From IMG/VR virus record IMGVR_UViG_3300042350_002797, positions 186,001 to 250,000 of that record: a DNA stretch of 64,000 nt, one strand, 5' to 3'. A program made the translations under genes and the position numbers. The stretch comes from a virus. Under the pieces are notes generated by a model. That model was not told the origin of the DNA and ran no database searches. It saw only the letters and a program-made list of their open reading frames with translations. Numbering within the stretch: the stretch's first letter is position 1; each line of letters begins with the position of its first letter. Below are positions 28,241 to 35,971 of this stretch, in pieces.

Positions 28241-28273
28241 AATCCTCTTTGATACAATATTTATCAAAGGATT
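28241..28273 (-). promoter_or_regulatory. Late-type promoter inside a start-site hairpin
   Basis: The minus strand has TGATAAATA at 28266-28258, 19 bases before the ATG at 28238. TATCAAAGGATT (28262-28273) is the inverted partner of AATCCTCTTTGATA (28241-28254) with a 2-base bulge. The downstream arm contains AGAGGA, the ribosome-binding site. Confidence 0.7.
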
Positions 28274-28287
28274 TTATAATCCGAATG

Positions 28288-28293
28288 TAAATA
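28288..28293 (+). promoter_or_regulatory. Possible late-type promoter box
   Basis: TAAATA ends 4 bases before the ATG at 28298. If used as a promoter, the mRNA would be essentially leaderless, so this may be chance in AT-rich DNA. Confidence 0.25.
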
Positions 28294-28297
28294 AATT

Positions 28298-28585
28298 ATG
28301 TTCATTCGCGAAGAAAAATTAGAGGAAGTTTACTATCGCATTAGTAAATCGGGCATTCAACACAAATATACACGTACAAGAACCAATGTTGTGTTTACTT
28401 GTGATAATTGCGGTTGTAATTTTTCTAGGCCAAAAGGTGATGTTAGTCCAAAGAGATTAAGTAACAATTATTTTCATTGCTGCAACAATTGTGACAGTAA
28501 AAGATTTGCTCAAAAAAAGGGTGTTGAGCGTAGATTTATTTGGGACTTACCTGCTAGTAGTACATTGCCTATAAACAGATTTTAA
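28298..28585 (+). CDS. Small Cys-rich, probably zinc-binding protein
   Basis: The 95-residue basic protein has CDNCGC (about 35-40) and CCNNC (about 62-66), two Cys clusters 25 residues apart that could bind one zinc ion. The spacing and the surrounding Arg/Lys residues suggest a nucleic-acid-binding zinc ribbon. No catalytic motif is visible. It is divergent from the Fe-S carrier gene. No clear Shine-Dalgarno precedes the ATG. Confidence 0.6.
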   Translation: MFIREEKLEEVYYRISKSGIQHKYTRTRTNVVFTCDNCGCNFSRPKGDVSPKRLSNNYFHCCNNCDSKRFAQKKGVERRFIWDLPASSTLPINRF

Positions 28586-28606
28586 TTTATACGTGTTTTA
28601 ATTCAC

Positions 28607-28612
28607 TAAATA
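28607..28612 (+). promoter_or_regulatory. Late-type promoter box
   Basis: ACTAAATAAC lies 18 bases upstream of the ATG at 28631, which has a good AAGGAG ribosome-binding site. Confidence 0.5.
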
Positions 28613-28630
28613 ACTCACAAGGAGATTTCT

Positions 28631-28978
28631 ATGGAAATTATTATTGCTATCGCACTTATCGCTGCAATGGTTTATGTTGGATACCGAGTCTTGAACAAAG
28701 AAGATTCGGATGGAAAACATCCATTAGATGCTGCTACAAAAGCACCTTATAAAGTTGAACCACCACATACAACAACTAAAGTAGATGGAATTGGTCATGA
28801 GAGTATTCCAGTGATGCCAACATTAACTAATGTTTTAGATGTTAATGGTGATGGAAAAGTAAATTTAGAAGATGCTAAAGAAGCAGTGAAAAAGACCAAG
28901 AAAAAGGTCAAAGAAGTAACAGAAGAAGTAGTGGAAAAAGTTAAAAAACCACGCGGCAGAAAACCAAAAGCAGAATAA
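28631..28978 (+). CDS. Membrane-anchored protein with EF-hand/dockerin-like loop
   Basis: The 115-residue protein has an N-terminal hydrophobic segment (2-20) that would anchor it in the inner membrane. One DVNGDGKVNLEDA loop (about 77-89) matches a Ca2+-binding EF-hand or dockerin loop. The C-terminal tail is Lys/Glu/Val-rich and highly charged. A single loop is not a full EF-hand pair, so calcium binding is a guess. It is followed directly by a strong terminator. Confidence 0.65.
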   Translation: MEIIIAIALIAAMVYVGYRVLNKEDSDGKHPLDAATKAPYKVEPPHTTTKVDGIGHESIPVMPTLTNVLDVNGDGKVNLEDAKEAVKKTKKKVKEVTEEVVEKVKKPRGRKPKAE

Positions 28979-28980
28979 AA

Positions 28981-29000
28981 AAGGGCTCTTCGGAGCCCTT
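28981..29000. terminator. Bidirectional intrinsic terminator
   Basis: AAGGGCTC/GAGCCCTT has a TTCG tetraloop. A T-run follows on the plus strand, and the A-run before it gives a T-run on the minus strand. It separates the convergent membrane-protein gene and UV endonuclease gene. Confidence 0.85.
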
Positions 29001-30020
29001 TTATTTTAATAAACTTTGTTCGTATAATGCAAAACTAGCTAAATTTTTAGCTTTTGATTCGCACATAATATCAAATTGATCATTAAAACTCAATGCCCAT
29101 TGATTAACTGCGGTGTTCCAATAGAAATCACTATGTGCTCTAAGTTTTTGTTTTTTGTGTCCTACTAATAGTAATTGTGTATGATCCGGCAGCGTGTCTA
29201 CACAATGCTTAATAAGTATGTCCTCGCGGCTAACACTATAATGACAGACAGGACGCACCCCGCGCCAGCTATCAATAACACGTTTAACCCTATCGTCATT
29301 AGGTTGGATATACTCTCCTTCACGGATCCAGTGGTGATGTATATCCATAACAATAGGCACAAGGTCGCCAATAAGTAAGCAGTCGTTAAGTCCATAACTT
29401 ATTTCTTCATTTTCAATTGTGAGTGTGTTACGTGCTTCAGGGCTAAGACGTTGATAGGCAGCACGAACACCATCAGGTCCTTGCCTACCAGATATATGTA
29501 CATTAATTTTAAAATCTTGGAAAGTTCGACCATAGCCCATCCAGCGAGCCATGTCTACATGGTATTCAAACTCGTCGATGCTACGGGAGACAATATCTGG
29601 ATCACTGCTTGCCAGAACGCAAAATTGGCCTGGATGAAAAGATAGACGCACGTCACGGCTACGAGCCAACTCACCCACTTGGCTAAACTGTGATTCACAG
29701 TAAGCCCTAACGTCACTGCGACGCCAAAAATAACTCCAAGTCCGCTCAGTGTATACTGGTAAAATGTCAGAACTGATACGAACCATTCTAAGTCGTTCAT
29801 TTAAATCCCCCACTCGTTCAACGAGTAATCTAGTTGCTTCAATATTTTGGACCATGAGGTCCCATAGTTTTTGTTCTGCGACTTCTTTAGATTGCCGATT
29901 TAGCCAAGCCACAGTAGTAGCACCCGTGTTGTATTTTTTACAGTCGTCTTTGGGTTTAATTCCATCCACTTGATGAGGATGGTCGATCCATTTGCAAGCA
30001 AAGCCTATACGTTTAGTCAT
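29001..30020 (-). CDS. uvsE: UV damage endonuclease (UvdE/UvsE family)
   Basis: The 339-residue protein has the TIM-barrel metal-dependent UV endonuclease pattern: RIGFACKW at the start, MVRISSDILPV, LSFHPGQFCVL, NVHISGRQG, TIENEE, VMDIHHHW and HYSVSR, which supply the metal ligands. UVDE nicks DNA 5' to UV photoproducts and starts their repair, useful for a phage in sunlit water. The start is fixed by the family N-terminus. The -10 box of its promoter ends 7 bases before this ATG, so the mRNA is probably leaderless. Confidence 0.92.
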   Translation of the reverse strand: MTKRIGFACKWIDHPHQVDGIKPKDDCKKYNTGATTVAWLNRQSKEVAEQKLWDLMVQNIEATRLLVERVGDLNERLRMVRISSDILPVYTERTWSYFWRRSDVRAYCESQFSQVGELARSRDVRLSFHPGQFCVLASSDPDIVSRSIDEFEYHVDMARWMGYGRTFQDFKINVHISGRQGPDGVRAAYQRLSPEARNTLTIENEEISYGLNDCLLIGDLVPIVMDIHHHWIREGEYIQPNDDRVKRVIDSWRGVRPVCHYSVSREDILIKHCVDTLPDHTQLLLVGHKKQKLRAHSDFYWNTAVNQWALSFNDQFDIMCESKAKNLASFALYEQSLLK

Positions 30021-30026
30021 ATGTAT

Positions 30027-30055
30027 ATTATAAACACATCAGCGCCAGTTGTCAA
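30027..30055 (-). promoter_or_regulatory. Consensus sigma-70 promoter of the UV endonuclease
   Basis: TTGACA (30050-30055) and TATAAT (30027-30032) have a 17-bp spacer. The start codon is the seventh base after the -10 box, so transcription should begin at the ATG. Confidence 0.85.
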
Positions 30056-30737
30056 CGATAATTGGATCTTGTACGTCCGAAGGTTTTGGTTCACCGTGGA
30101 ACACTAACACTTTAGTTCTAGGATCAATTTTTGGATTTTCGATTGATCTAAAAATACGTTTATTTTCTAATCTTATAACATCTGTTTTGTTTCTTATTTC
30201 CCATTTGTAACTTTGTATCCATTCGTCTGGCCAGAAACAAAAATTAGTTTTAATTTGACTAAAAATCCAGTCTTGATCTCCGTGCATTCTTTTTACAACA
30301 TCTTTTTCTTTTAAAAAGTTTTCCCAGACATACGAGTGACTACCTTTTTCTAGTTTAAAGATACTGCTGTTAAATTTGTTCCAATTTTTTACAGTACTAC
30401 GATTGAAATCCCTTATAATACAAAATTGACCATTGTTGTAGTTCCATAAGTCATCAATCGAGTTTATAACTACAACATCTAGATCAAAGAAAAGAATGGA
30501 ACCAGAAAGAGGTAGTTCATTGCTGAACACCCAGGTTTTGTACCACCAACCTGACAAAGTCACATGAATAGGAATAGGAATAATTTTAATTTTATCATTC
30601 AGTCCACTAGGATTTTCAGTAATGCAGGCAAAGTTAAAAGGAATAGTGCTATTTCTTTTAACCATGTTGTACAATTTGTTTACATAATCAGAGCTGTATT
30701 TTTCTCCATGCTTTAAACATACCAGCCATTTATCCAT
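30039..30737 (-). CDS. GT-A fold glycosyltransferase
   Basis: The 232-residue protein has ILFFDLDVVVI, a DxD motif for metal and sugar-nucleotide binding. It also has MHGDQDWIF, and VLVFHGEPKPSD near the C-terminus resembling the HFxGxxKPW end of family-8-like enzymes. Its start overlaps the KdsA stop, so the two are co-translated. Together they suggest modification of the host lipopolysaccharide inner core or of phage glycans. The donor and acceptor are not evident. Confidence 0.75.
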   Translation of the reverse strand: MDKWLVCLKHGEKYSSDYVNKLYNMVKRNSTIPFNFACITENPSGLNDKIKIIPIPIHVTLSGWWYKTWVFSNELPLSGSILFFDLDVVVINSIDDLWNYNNGQFCIIRDFNRSTVKNWNKFNSSIFKLEKGSHSYVWENFLKEKDVVKRMHGDQDWIFSQIKTNFCFWPDEWIQSYKWEIRNKTDVIRLENKRIFRSIENPKIDPRTKVLVFHGEPKPSDVQDPIIVDNWR

Positions 30738-31548
30738 TAACTGCCTCGTAAACTTTTTTTATACTTTCTAATAGATCTCTTAATTCGTTTAATGGTATCA
30801 TATTAGGGCCATCACTTGGTGCAGAATTTGGATTCTCATGTGTTTCTATAAAAACTGCATTTACACAACCAGTGGCTACAGCCGCCCTCGCCAAGTATGG
30901 GACCATTGATCTATCTCCACCTGAGCTTGTTCCCATTCCTCCAGGCTGTTGTACACTGTGAGTACAATCAAAGACCACGGGATAACCAGAACGTTCCATA
31001 ATAGGTAGACTACGCATGTCAACCACAAGATTATTGTATCCATGTGTTACTCCTCTTTCACATAACATAATACGATTATTACCAGTACTGGCAATTTTTT
31101 CAGCAGCTTTACTGATATCGTTCGGAGCCATAAATTGGCCTTTTTTAATATTAACAGCAAGGCCTGTTTCTCCTGCTGCTAATAATAAGTCTGTCTGTCT
31201 AGATAGAAAAGCTGGAATTTGTAAAACATCAATATTAGCTTCTTTACAGAGTACGGCTTGTTCAGGATGATGAATATCTGTAAGTGTAGCAACATTTAAA
31301 TTTTGTTTCACTCCAAACATAACATCAAGGCCTTCTTTGATACCTGGACCTCTTTTAGTGCTTATACTAGTTCTATTAGCTTTATCAAAACTGCTCTTAT
31401 AGATAAAGTTCATACCTAATCTATCTGTAATTTCTTTTACAGTTTCGGCTATCATCAAGGCATGTTGTAGTGATTCAATTTGACACGGACCAGCAATAAC
31501 AGTTAATGGTTGGCCTTTACCTATTTTAAAGTTCTTAATTGTAATCAC
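30730..31548 (-). CDS. kdsA: 3-deoxy-D-manno-octulosonate 8-phosphate synthase
   Basis: The 272-residue protein closely follows the KDO8P synthase family: VIAGPCQIES, YKSSFDKANRTS, GPGIKEGL, VATLTDIHHPEQ, DVLQIPAFLSRQTDLL, KKGQFMAP, ERGVTHGYNNLV and FDCTHSVQQPGG. The enzyme condenses arabinose 5-phosphate with PEP to make the precursor of KDO, the inner-core sugar of lipopolysaccharide. The length is near the bacterial 284. It overlaps QueD upstream and the glycosyltransferase downstream. It strongly implies a Gram-negative host. Confidence 0.95.
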   Translation of the reverse strand: MITIKNFKIGKGQPLTVIAGPCQIESLQHALMIAETVKEITDRLGMNFIYKSSFDKANRTSISTKRGPGIKEGLDVMFGVKQNLNVATLTDIHHPEQAVLCKEANIDVLQIPAFLSRQTDLLLAAGETGLAVNIKKGQFMAPNDISKAAEKIASTGNNRIMLCERGVTHGYNNLVVDMRSLPIMERSGYPVVFDCTHSVQQPGGMGTSSGGDRSMVPYLARAAVATGCVNAVFIETHENPNSAPSDGPNMIPLNELRDLLESIKKVYEAVNG

Positions 31549-32138
31549 ACAAATAAATCCTCATTCCATTCTCTATGGCCTTCTCTAAAAGCCATATTGC
31601 TCTGTGTTTCGCGCACTTCTACTCGATAACACCAAAGACGTTCTGCTTCGCCTGGACCCCACATTTCTGGAATGTAAACACCATTAACATACTTGTACAG
31701 CATGTCAGCAAGACCTTCGCAGCCTAATCGAGGCAGCACAACAATCTTGGCCATGTTGCGTTCTTTCAGAAGTTGGAATGTTTCCATTTCTGGATCATCT
31801 TGTGCTACAATTAATGTGTGATCAAATTGATCTTCTAGAATTTTTTTAAGTTCTTTGAGACCGCCATAGTCAGCTGCCCAATTACGCACATCTAAATCGT
31901 CTGTGCCAAAGTAAAACTTCATGCTAAATGAATAGCCATGAATTAGATTACAATGACTATCCGCACGCCATTGTCGATAGGCACATGGAAATGCGTCGTG
32001 ATATTCTTTGGTACTGGTATATTTGTAAGTTCTATTACGAGCAAATGCTCTTCGAATAGTTTCAAGGTGAGCCGCTGCTTCTTCTGAGCTCATATTGGCT
32101 ACATCAATATAATGTATTGTTTTGTTTTCTTGCGACAT
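31545..32138 (-). CDS. QueD / 6-pyruvoyl-tetrahydropterin-synthase-like protein
   Basis: The 197-residue protein has FPCAYRQWRADSHCNLIHGY with the catalytic Cys and a zinc His, and later DYGGLKELKKILEDQFDHTLIV, the VDF-lk-LDHtfL block of the family. The second His of the usual HGHxY is Tyr (HGYSF), so zinc binding may differ. QueD makes 6-carboxy-tetrahydropterin for queuosine and phage 7-deazaguanine DNA modification. No QueE, QueC or FolE is visible here. Two sigma-70-type promoters lie upstream. Confidence 0.72.
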   Translation of the reverse strand: MSQENKTIHYIDVANMSSEEAAAHLETIRRAFARNRTYKYTSTKEYHDAFPCAYRQWRADSHCNLIHGYSFSMKFYFGTDDLDVRNWAADYGGLKELKKILEDQFDHTLIVAQDDPEMETFQLLKERNMAKIVVLPRLGCEGLADMLYKYVNGVYIPEMWGPGEAERLWCYRVEVRETQSNMAFREGHREWNEDLFV

Positions 32139-32156
32139 GCTTATTCTCCTATGTTA

Positions 32157-32186
32157 ATTATAGCATAGGCTTGCAGAATTTGTAAA
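32157..32186 (-). promoter_or_regulatory. Sigma-70-type promoter of the QueD-like gene
   Basis: TTTACA (32181-32186) and TATAAT (32157-32162) have an 18-bp spacer. The leader is about 12 bases and contains AGGAG. Confidence 0.7.
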
Positions 32187-32220
32187 GCGGGAATGAAAGC
32201 CAGAAAGGCCGCTATGCGTT

Positions 32221-32250
32221 ATTATATACTTATAATTTTGTTATTGTCAA
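32221..32250 (-). promoter_or_regulatory. Second sigma-70-type promoter in tandem
   Basis: TTGACA (32245-32250) and TATAAT (32221-32226) have an 18-bp spacer and overlap the end of the upstream gene. The DNA between the two tandem promoters contains GCATAG and CTATGC as inverted ends of a possible hairpin. Confidence 0.7.
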
Positions 32251-32811
32251 GTTCTTAATATTCTTCCACTGTTCTGGAATTCTCCAACCTTCCGGTTGTA
32301 ATTGTTCAAACTCGATATTAGAGTAATGATCAAATAATTTTTTAAGTTGATAAATCCAAAAATCTGGAGCGACTCTTCTATCATGAGGGCCTGCATAATT
32401 TGCAGTTCCTTTATAGATATTATTGATAAAACTAGTTTTACTCCAAAGGTCAAATCCTAGTAGTATTATTTTTTTTGGATTTTTTAAACAAGCAAGCAGA
32501 ACTGCATAAGGTCCGCTATTCCAATGAAACGGTTGATCTACTTTATTAACACCGGTAAAAGGTAATATAGGTAAAGATTTTACTTGTTGAGTAAGTTTAT
32601 AATTATCAAACCAATCTTCCCTAGTGTAAATTGTTTTATCTTTGTTAGCTTCGTTTCTTAATATTTCGTCAACCATTCTTCGGTCAACCGCAACATATTC
32701 ATCACAAGTGTGATCTCTATGTACTGCATTACACCCTATAGTGTGATCTTTAATTTGATTAAGGGCAAAGCCTTCTCGACTTTGCCCATTGCCTATAACC
32801 CAGATTTTCAA
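32230..32811 (-). CDS. DUF115/MptE-like protein, possible glycosyl- or sugar-related enzyme
   Basis: The frame is open to 32886, but those codons lie inside the upstream fibre gene. A TTG at 32811 gives KIWVIGNGQSREGFALNQI as the start, a natural Rossmann-type beginning with GNGxS (193 residues). Later segments FTGVNKVDQPFHWNSGPYA and IILLGFDLW resemble the DUF115/MptE-like proteins that occur with sugar-transferase genes. It lies between a fibre gene and the QueD-KdsA-glycosyltransferase group. Function is uncertain and the start is not certain. Confidence 0.6.
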   Translation of the reverse strand: MKIWVIGNGQSREGFALNQIKDHTIGCNAVHRDHTCDEYVAVDRRMVDEILRNEANKDKTIYTREDWFDNYKLTQQVKSLPILPFTGVNKVDQPFHWNSGPYAVLLACLKNPKKIILLGFDLWSKTSFINNIYKGTANYAGPHDRRVAPDFWIYQLKKLFDHYSNIEFEQLQPEGWRIPEQWKNIKNLTITKL

Positions 32812-32819
32812 TTGTTTTT

Positions 32820-34160
32820 TTAAGTTCTTGTTATTGCGCCGAAAGGAGCCCAGATACCAGGAGTTCCAGGAGTAATACATACCCAACCTATATAACTAGT
32901 TGGTTTAGGATCATCATTCCATACAATATCTCCTTTATTGTATTGACCGGATGAAGGATAATTAGATCCGATTTCAAATTTCTTTCTTTGAAAACTAACA
33001 GGACCATCTACAGTCAATGCTACACCGTCTTGAGGAGCCGATACACCTATAGTTACGTTTCCATATAAGTTTAAAGGTCTGGATAAATTTTCATAGTTTC
33101 CTATTACTATATGGTCTGATAATTCAAAATCTACTATGTTAGAATTTTTAATAGAAAAATTTTGTTGGAATGTAATCTGATGTTCATCAATAACAAAATT
33201 TCCTACCTCTATTTGACTGGTACTAAGTCGTCTTGTTACCGCAGCATCACCTGCTACTTGTAGTTCTGTCAATACACCTACAGATGTTAACGAACTTGTT
33301 GTTACACTTGGTCCAAGAGTGTTTCTGTTTAGAACTGTTCTTCCATCAATCATATACGACTTTTCTAAAGGCAAGTCCAATGATTCAGTAGAATAGAATC
33401 TTTCTGGTTGATTATGTAGTACAAATTGCTTGCTAGGACCTTTTAAATTTGCCCACATTAATCCTTTACCGTAATTACTTACAGTTTCTGTTTCTTTAAA
33501 AATTAATAAAGTTGTTTTTTCAGTGTGTATTTCATCAGCAGTTAGTCTTCCATGAACTCTGACTTCTCCGTTTCTATATACAGTGATTCTCGCCTTATTA
33601 TCGGTAACTATATCTAAATGACTGCTAGTAAGGGTACCAATAATACCAGTTTCTGATTTAGAACTACCTATACCTAAATCAACACCGTTTTCTCTGATTC
33701 CTAAAGCTAGTTGTGGGCTGTCGTTGTTGATGCCTATTTTATTTTGATCACTGCTAATATAAAAGAATTCTCCGAATTCTCCATTACCTGCAACCTTTAA
33801 TGTTTTAAGTGTACCAACAGTTTTTAAATTACTTTTTACAACCGTATTTCCTAATTCGTATAAGGACAAAACTGTAGTATTTGAAATTTTATAATTTTGA
33901 TCCTCATCGAGATCTATTGATAAATCGGAATAGATGCTTTCTTTTTTATAAAATAACCCTTTATTTTTTCTGCCGTCGGACCAACTAAATCCTTTATTTT
34001 CTAATTCAGAAAAACTATTAGCTGTTATTTTAACAGCCGATGTTCCTTCTACATTAGCAACAGTGATTTTACCGTTGGTTATAAGCAAGGTATCTTGTGT
34101 AGCTAAATCAGATATACCTTGACTGCGAAATTTCAGGGGTTCATAAACGTTTAAGGCCAT
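32820..34160 (-). CDS. Fibre protein with short-fibre C-terminus
   Basis: The 446-residue beta-rich protein contains Ser/Thr/Val-rich repeats with two related segments around YKISNTTVLSLYELGNTVVK and YMIDGRTVLNRNTLGPSVTT, indicating an internal duplication. The C-terminus (KGDIVWNDDPKPTSYIGWVC, then TPGTPGIWAPFG) is typical of phage fibres and short tail proteins. It sits apart from the main fibre block. A late-type box with a start-site hairpin lies upstream. Confidence 0.72.
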   Translation of the reverse strand: MALNVYEPLKFRSQGISDLATQDTLLITNGKITVANVEGTSAVKITANSFSELENKGFSWSDGRKNKGLFYKKESIYSDLSIDLDEDQNYKISNTTVLSLYELGNTVVKSNLKTVGTLKTLKVAGNGEFGEFFYISSDQNKIGINNDSPQLALGIRENGVDLGIGSSKSETGIIGTLTSSHLDIVTDNKARITVYRNGEVRVHGRLTADEIHTEKTTLLIFKETETVSNYGKGLMWANLKGPSKQFVLHNQPERFYSTESLDLPLEKSYMIDGRTVLNRNTLGPSVTTSSLTSVGVLTELQVAGDAAVTRRLSTSQIEVGNFVIDEHQITFQQNFSIKNSNIVDFELSDHIVIGNYENLSRPLNLYGNVTIGVSAPQDGVALTVDGPVSFQRKKFEIGSNYPSSGQYNKGDIVWNDDPKPTSYIGWVCITPGTPGIWAPFGAITRT

Positions 34161-34197
34161 AGAAATACTCTCTTTTGGAGTATTTATCCATGGCCTT
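34153..34197 (-). promoter_or_regulatory. Late-type promoter inside a two-part start-site hairpin
   Basis: The minus strand has GGATAAATA at 34189-34181, 20 bases before the ATG at 34160. Outer arms AAGGCCAT (34153-34160) and ATGGCCTT (34190-34197) and inner arms AAATACTC and GAGTATTT are complementary. The start codon and AGAG sequence are within the downstream arm. Confidence 0.75.
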
Positions 34198-34204
34198 ACT
34201 TATT

Positions 34205-35383
34205 TCACTGTACTTTTAATAGTATTGTTTCTTCGTTTATTCTACCATTCATTTTAGTATCTGTAGCTTTTATGTCCTCGAGAAACTTACGTAGTGCTAC
34301 TTTACCAGCTGATTTAAACTCTTTTAGTTGGTCTGCGGGCTTTCTAAGTGTTTTTTGAACACTAAGAGTCTCACTGAATCCAGTAATACTAGCACCCTTA
34401 ACACCAAGTTCGTTAAAGTCGGCAGCTACATATTTGCCTAATTTACGAGTTTTAGTATTATAAATCCACAATTCTTTGGAACCAATAATATCAGCAGGAT
34501 TAATACTGACCAATTTCAAAGGTTCGTCAGACTTTTTATATTTGAGTTTAGCAACAATCTTGTCAGCAGGCACTACTTTTTTAGCACGTGGCTTACGATT
34601 GATTTTACTTTCTTGCATGAGCATAGTACATGCAGAATTTACTTCTGCGTAAAAATCAATAAGCTTTCGAATTTGTTTTTTACTGCGATGACTATACGCT
34701 TCACGTAATTGTTCGTCGGCTTGTCCACTAGCTAGTTCTTCTAGTTCAGCAAGATTGCCCGAGTAAAAGTCTCGGATGATACGTGCGTGAGCAGCTTTGG
34801 CATCTTTACCTTTTAGCAAGTTAAGAACTTTGAAAGCTTTTGGATCGAACGTTTCTGGATCTTCGTTCCAATTTTCGATAGCTGTTTCAATATCTTCCGT
34901 CATTGACATAGCAACTTCGCGAAGTCTATCTTGAATGCTAGGCTGTATCGTTGTAGTTTTAGCAATATCGTCTGTTACTTCTTCAACGTCATACGTGCCC
35001 TCACCTATAACTTTATTAACTTGAGCTAACAACCAATCCGCAGTGTTTCTGCCGTGATTAAAATCAGCTCGCTGTTCGGGCATACCCTTCAGTAAGCATG
35101 AAGCAATAGTTCCCATGGTAAGATGACTGCGCCAGTCTTTAGTACGCTTAAACGACGCTATAATGCTTTTGTCCACGCCTTTTTGCGTTAACCATTTAAT
35201 AACTTGAGGCTTTAGTTCTTTGCCACCGTATTCGGAACGGTAGTATAAAGAACTGTTATGAAAATGTGCATAAAACTTGTCAATGTCCCAACTTTCACTA
35301 CCTTCCCAATTTGGGCTAGTATCTCGTTTGGATTTAGAAGTTGCGGATTTTACAACGACTTTTTTAGCTTTAACGCGAGCCAT
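34205..35383 (-). CDS. Phage protein of unknown function (basic, 392 residues)
   Basis: The ATG at 35383 (MARVKAKKVV) follows AGGAG at good spacing; the GTG two codons upstream is less likely. The protein is Lys-rich at its N-terminus and mostly helical after that, with segments such as WDIDKFYAHFHNSSLYYRSE and HSRKKQIRKLIDFYAEVNSA-like basic helices. I recognise no domain. The basic character would suit nucleic-acid binding. A sigma-70-type promoter at 35412-35441 lies just upstream. Confidence 0.65.
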   Translation of the reverse strand: MARVKAKKVVVKSATSKSKRDTSPNWEGSESWDIDKFYAHFHNSSLYYRSEYGGKELKPQVIKWLTQKGVDKSIIASFKRTKDWRSHLTMGTIASCLLKGMPEQRADFNHGRNTADWLLAQVNKVIGEGTYDVEEVTDDIAKTTTIQPSIQDRLREVAMSMTEDIETAIENWNEDPETFDPKAFKVLNLLKGKDAKAAHARIIRDFYSGNLAELEELASGQADEQLREAYSHRSKKQIRKLIDFYAEVNSACTMLMQESKINRKPRAKKVVPADKIVAKLKYKKSDEPLKLVSINPADIIGSKELWIYNTKTRKLGKYVAADFNELGVKGASITGFSETLSVQKTLRKPADQLKEFKSAGKVALRKFLEDIKATDTKMNGRINEETILLKVQ

Positions 35384-35411
35384 AATCACTCCTAGTTGTT
35401 AATTGTGAGTA

Positions 35412-35441
35412 ATTATAGCACGGTTGGGTCTTTTTTGTCAA
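35412..35441 (-). promoter_or_regulatory. Sigma-70-type promoter
   Basis: TTGACA (35436-35441) and TATAAT (35412-35417) have an 18-bp spacer. It overlaps the 3' end of the small membrane protein gene and drives the 392-residue gene. Confidence 0.75.
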
Positions 35442-35637
35442 CCTGTTCTTTCGGCATCTCGGCTGGATTCATAATGGTATGCCTTAACCATTTAGCAATA
35501 CCCATGGAAATGTAAAACCTCATTATTAGATTGTTAACAATTAACAATCCAGCAATGATTATAATCATTCCAAGAGTTAGTAAGAAAGCACTATTAACAA
35601 AGTTAATAGCGGATATTACAGCAGAATAATCGTTCAT
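35413..35637 (-). CDS. Small membrane protein
   Basis: The 74-residue protein has a long hydrophobic stretch at about 12-38 (SAFLLTLGMIIIIAGLLIVN) followed by an amphipathic basic segment and a charged C-terminal tail. It should be a single-pass inner-membrane protein. No family is recognised. It starts 15 bases downstream of a terminator hairpin and ends inside the next promoter. Confidence 0.6.
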   Translation of the reverse strand: MNDYSAVISAINFVNSAFLLTLGMIIIIAGLLIVNNLIMRFYISMGIAKWLRHTIMNPAEMPKEQVDKKDPTVL

Positions 35638-35652
35638 TTTTTAAACTTATAG

Positions 35653-35689
35653 AAAAACCCGAACATGAGCTATGCATCAGAGGTCCGGG
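35653..35689 (-). terminator. Intrinsic terminator
   Basis: On the minus strand CCCGGAC pairs with GTTCGGG (7 bp, one G-T) around a long loop and is followed by TTTTT. It lies 14 bases after the stop of the small exported protein gene. Confidence 0.65.
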
Positions 35690-35703
35690 CCGTGTTAATC
35701 GAA

Positions 35704-35943
35704 TTACTTCTTTTTTGGTTCGTCTTTTGGTGCCTTAACTACAGGCTTTTCAACTTTCGGCATTTCTTTAGGCTGCTTTTTACATTCAGTTTTATCTGCG
35801 TTTTTAGCATCCTTACAGTCAATTTTTGCTGACTTTGGTACACGAACTTCATAAGTCTTGCCATCGACTTTTACATTCTTATCTTCACCTGATACAGCGA
35901 AGGTTGCTGCTGTGGCTAATACAAGTGCTGTGATCATTTTCAT
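35704..35943 (-). CDS. Small exported Lys/Pro-rich protein
   Basis: The 79-residue protein has a clear signal peptide (MKMITALVLATAATFAVSG), so it should reach the periplasm. The mature part has two cysteines (IDCKDAKNADKTECKKQ), which could form a disulfide, and a Lys/Pro-rich tail of about 25 residues. It is possibly a periplasmic or virion-associated peptide, for instance in lysis or superinfection control, but nothing shows this. A late-type box lies 19 bases before its start, with AAAGGAG as the ribosome-binding site. Confidence 0.6.
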   Translation of the reverse strand: MKMITALVLATAATFAVSGEDKNVKVDGKTYEVRVPKSAKIDCKDAKNADKTECKKQPKEMPKVEKPVVKAPKDEPKKK

Positions 35944-35962
35944 AGCGGTCTCCTTTGTTGAA

Positions 35963-35971
35963 TATTTATTA
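35963..35971 (-). promoter_or_regulatory. Late-type promoter box
   Basis: The minus strand reads TTAATAAATA-like sequence, 19 bases before the ATG at 35943. A weak 5-bp dyad (CTTTG/CAAAG) flanks it. It overlaps the stop codon of the upstream gene. Confidence 0.5.

Noticed and set aside
28288-28293. TAAATA at 28288 as a firm late promoter
   Set aside because: It is only 4 bases from the ATG, unlike the 14-25-base spacing of the others, so it is kept only at low confidence.
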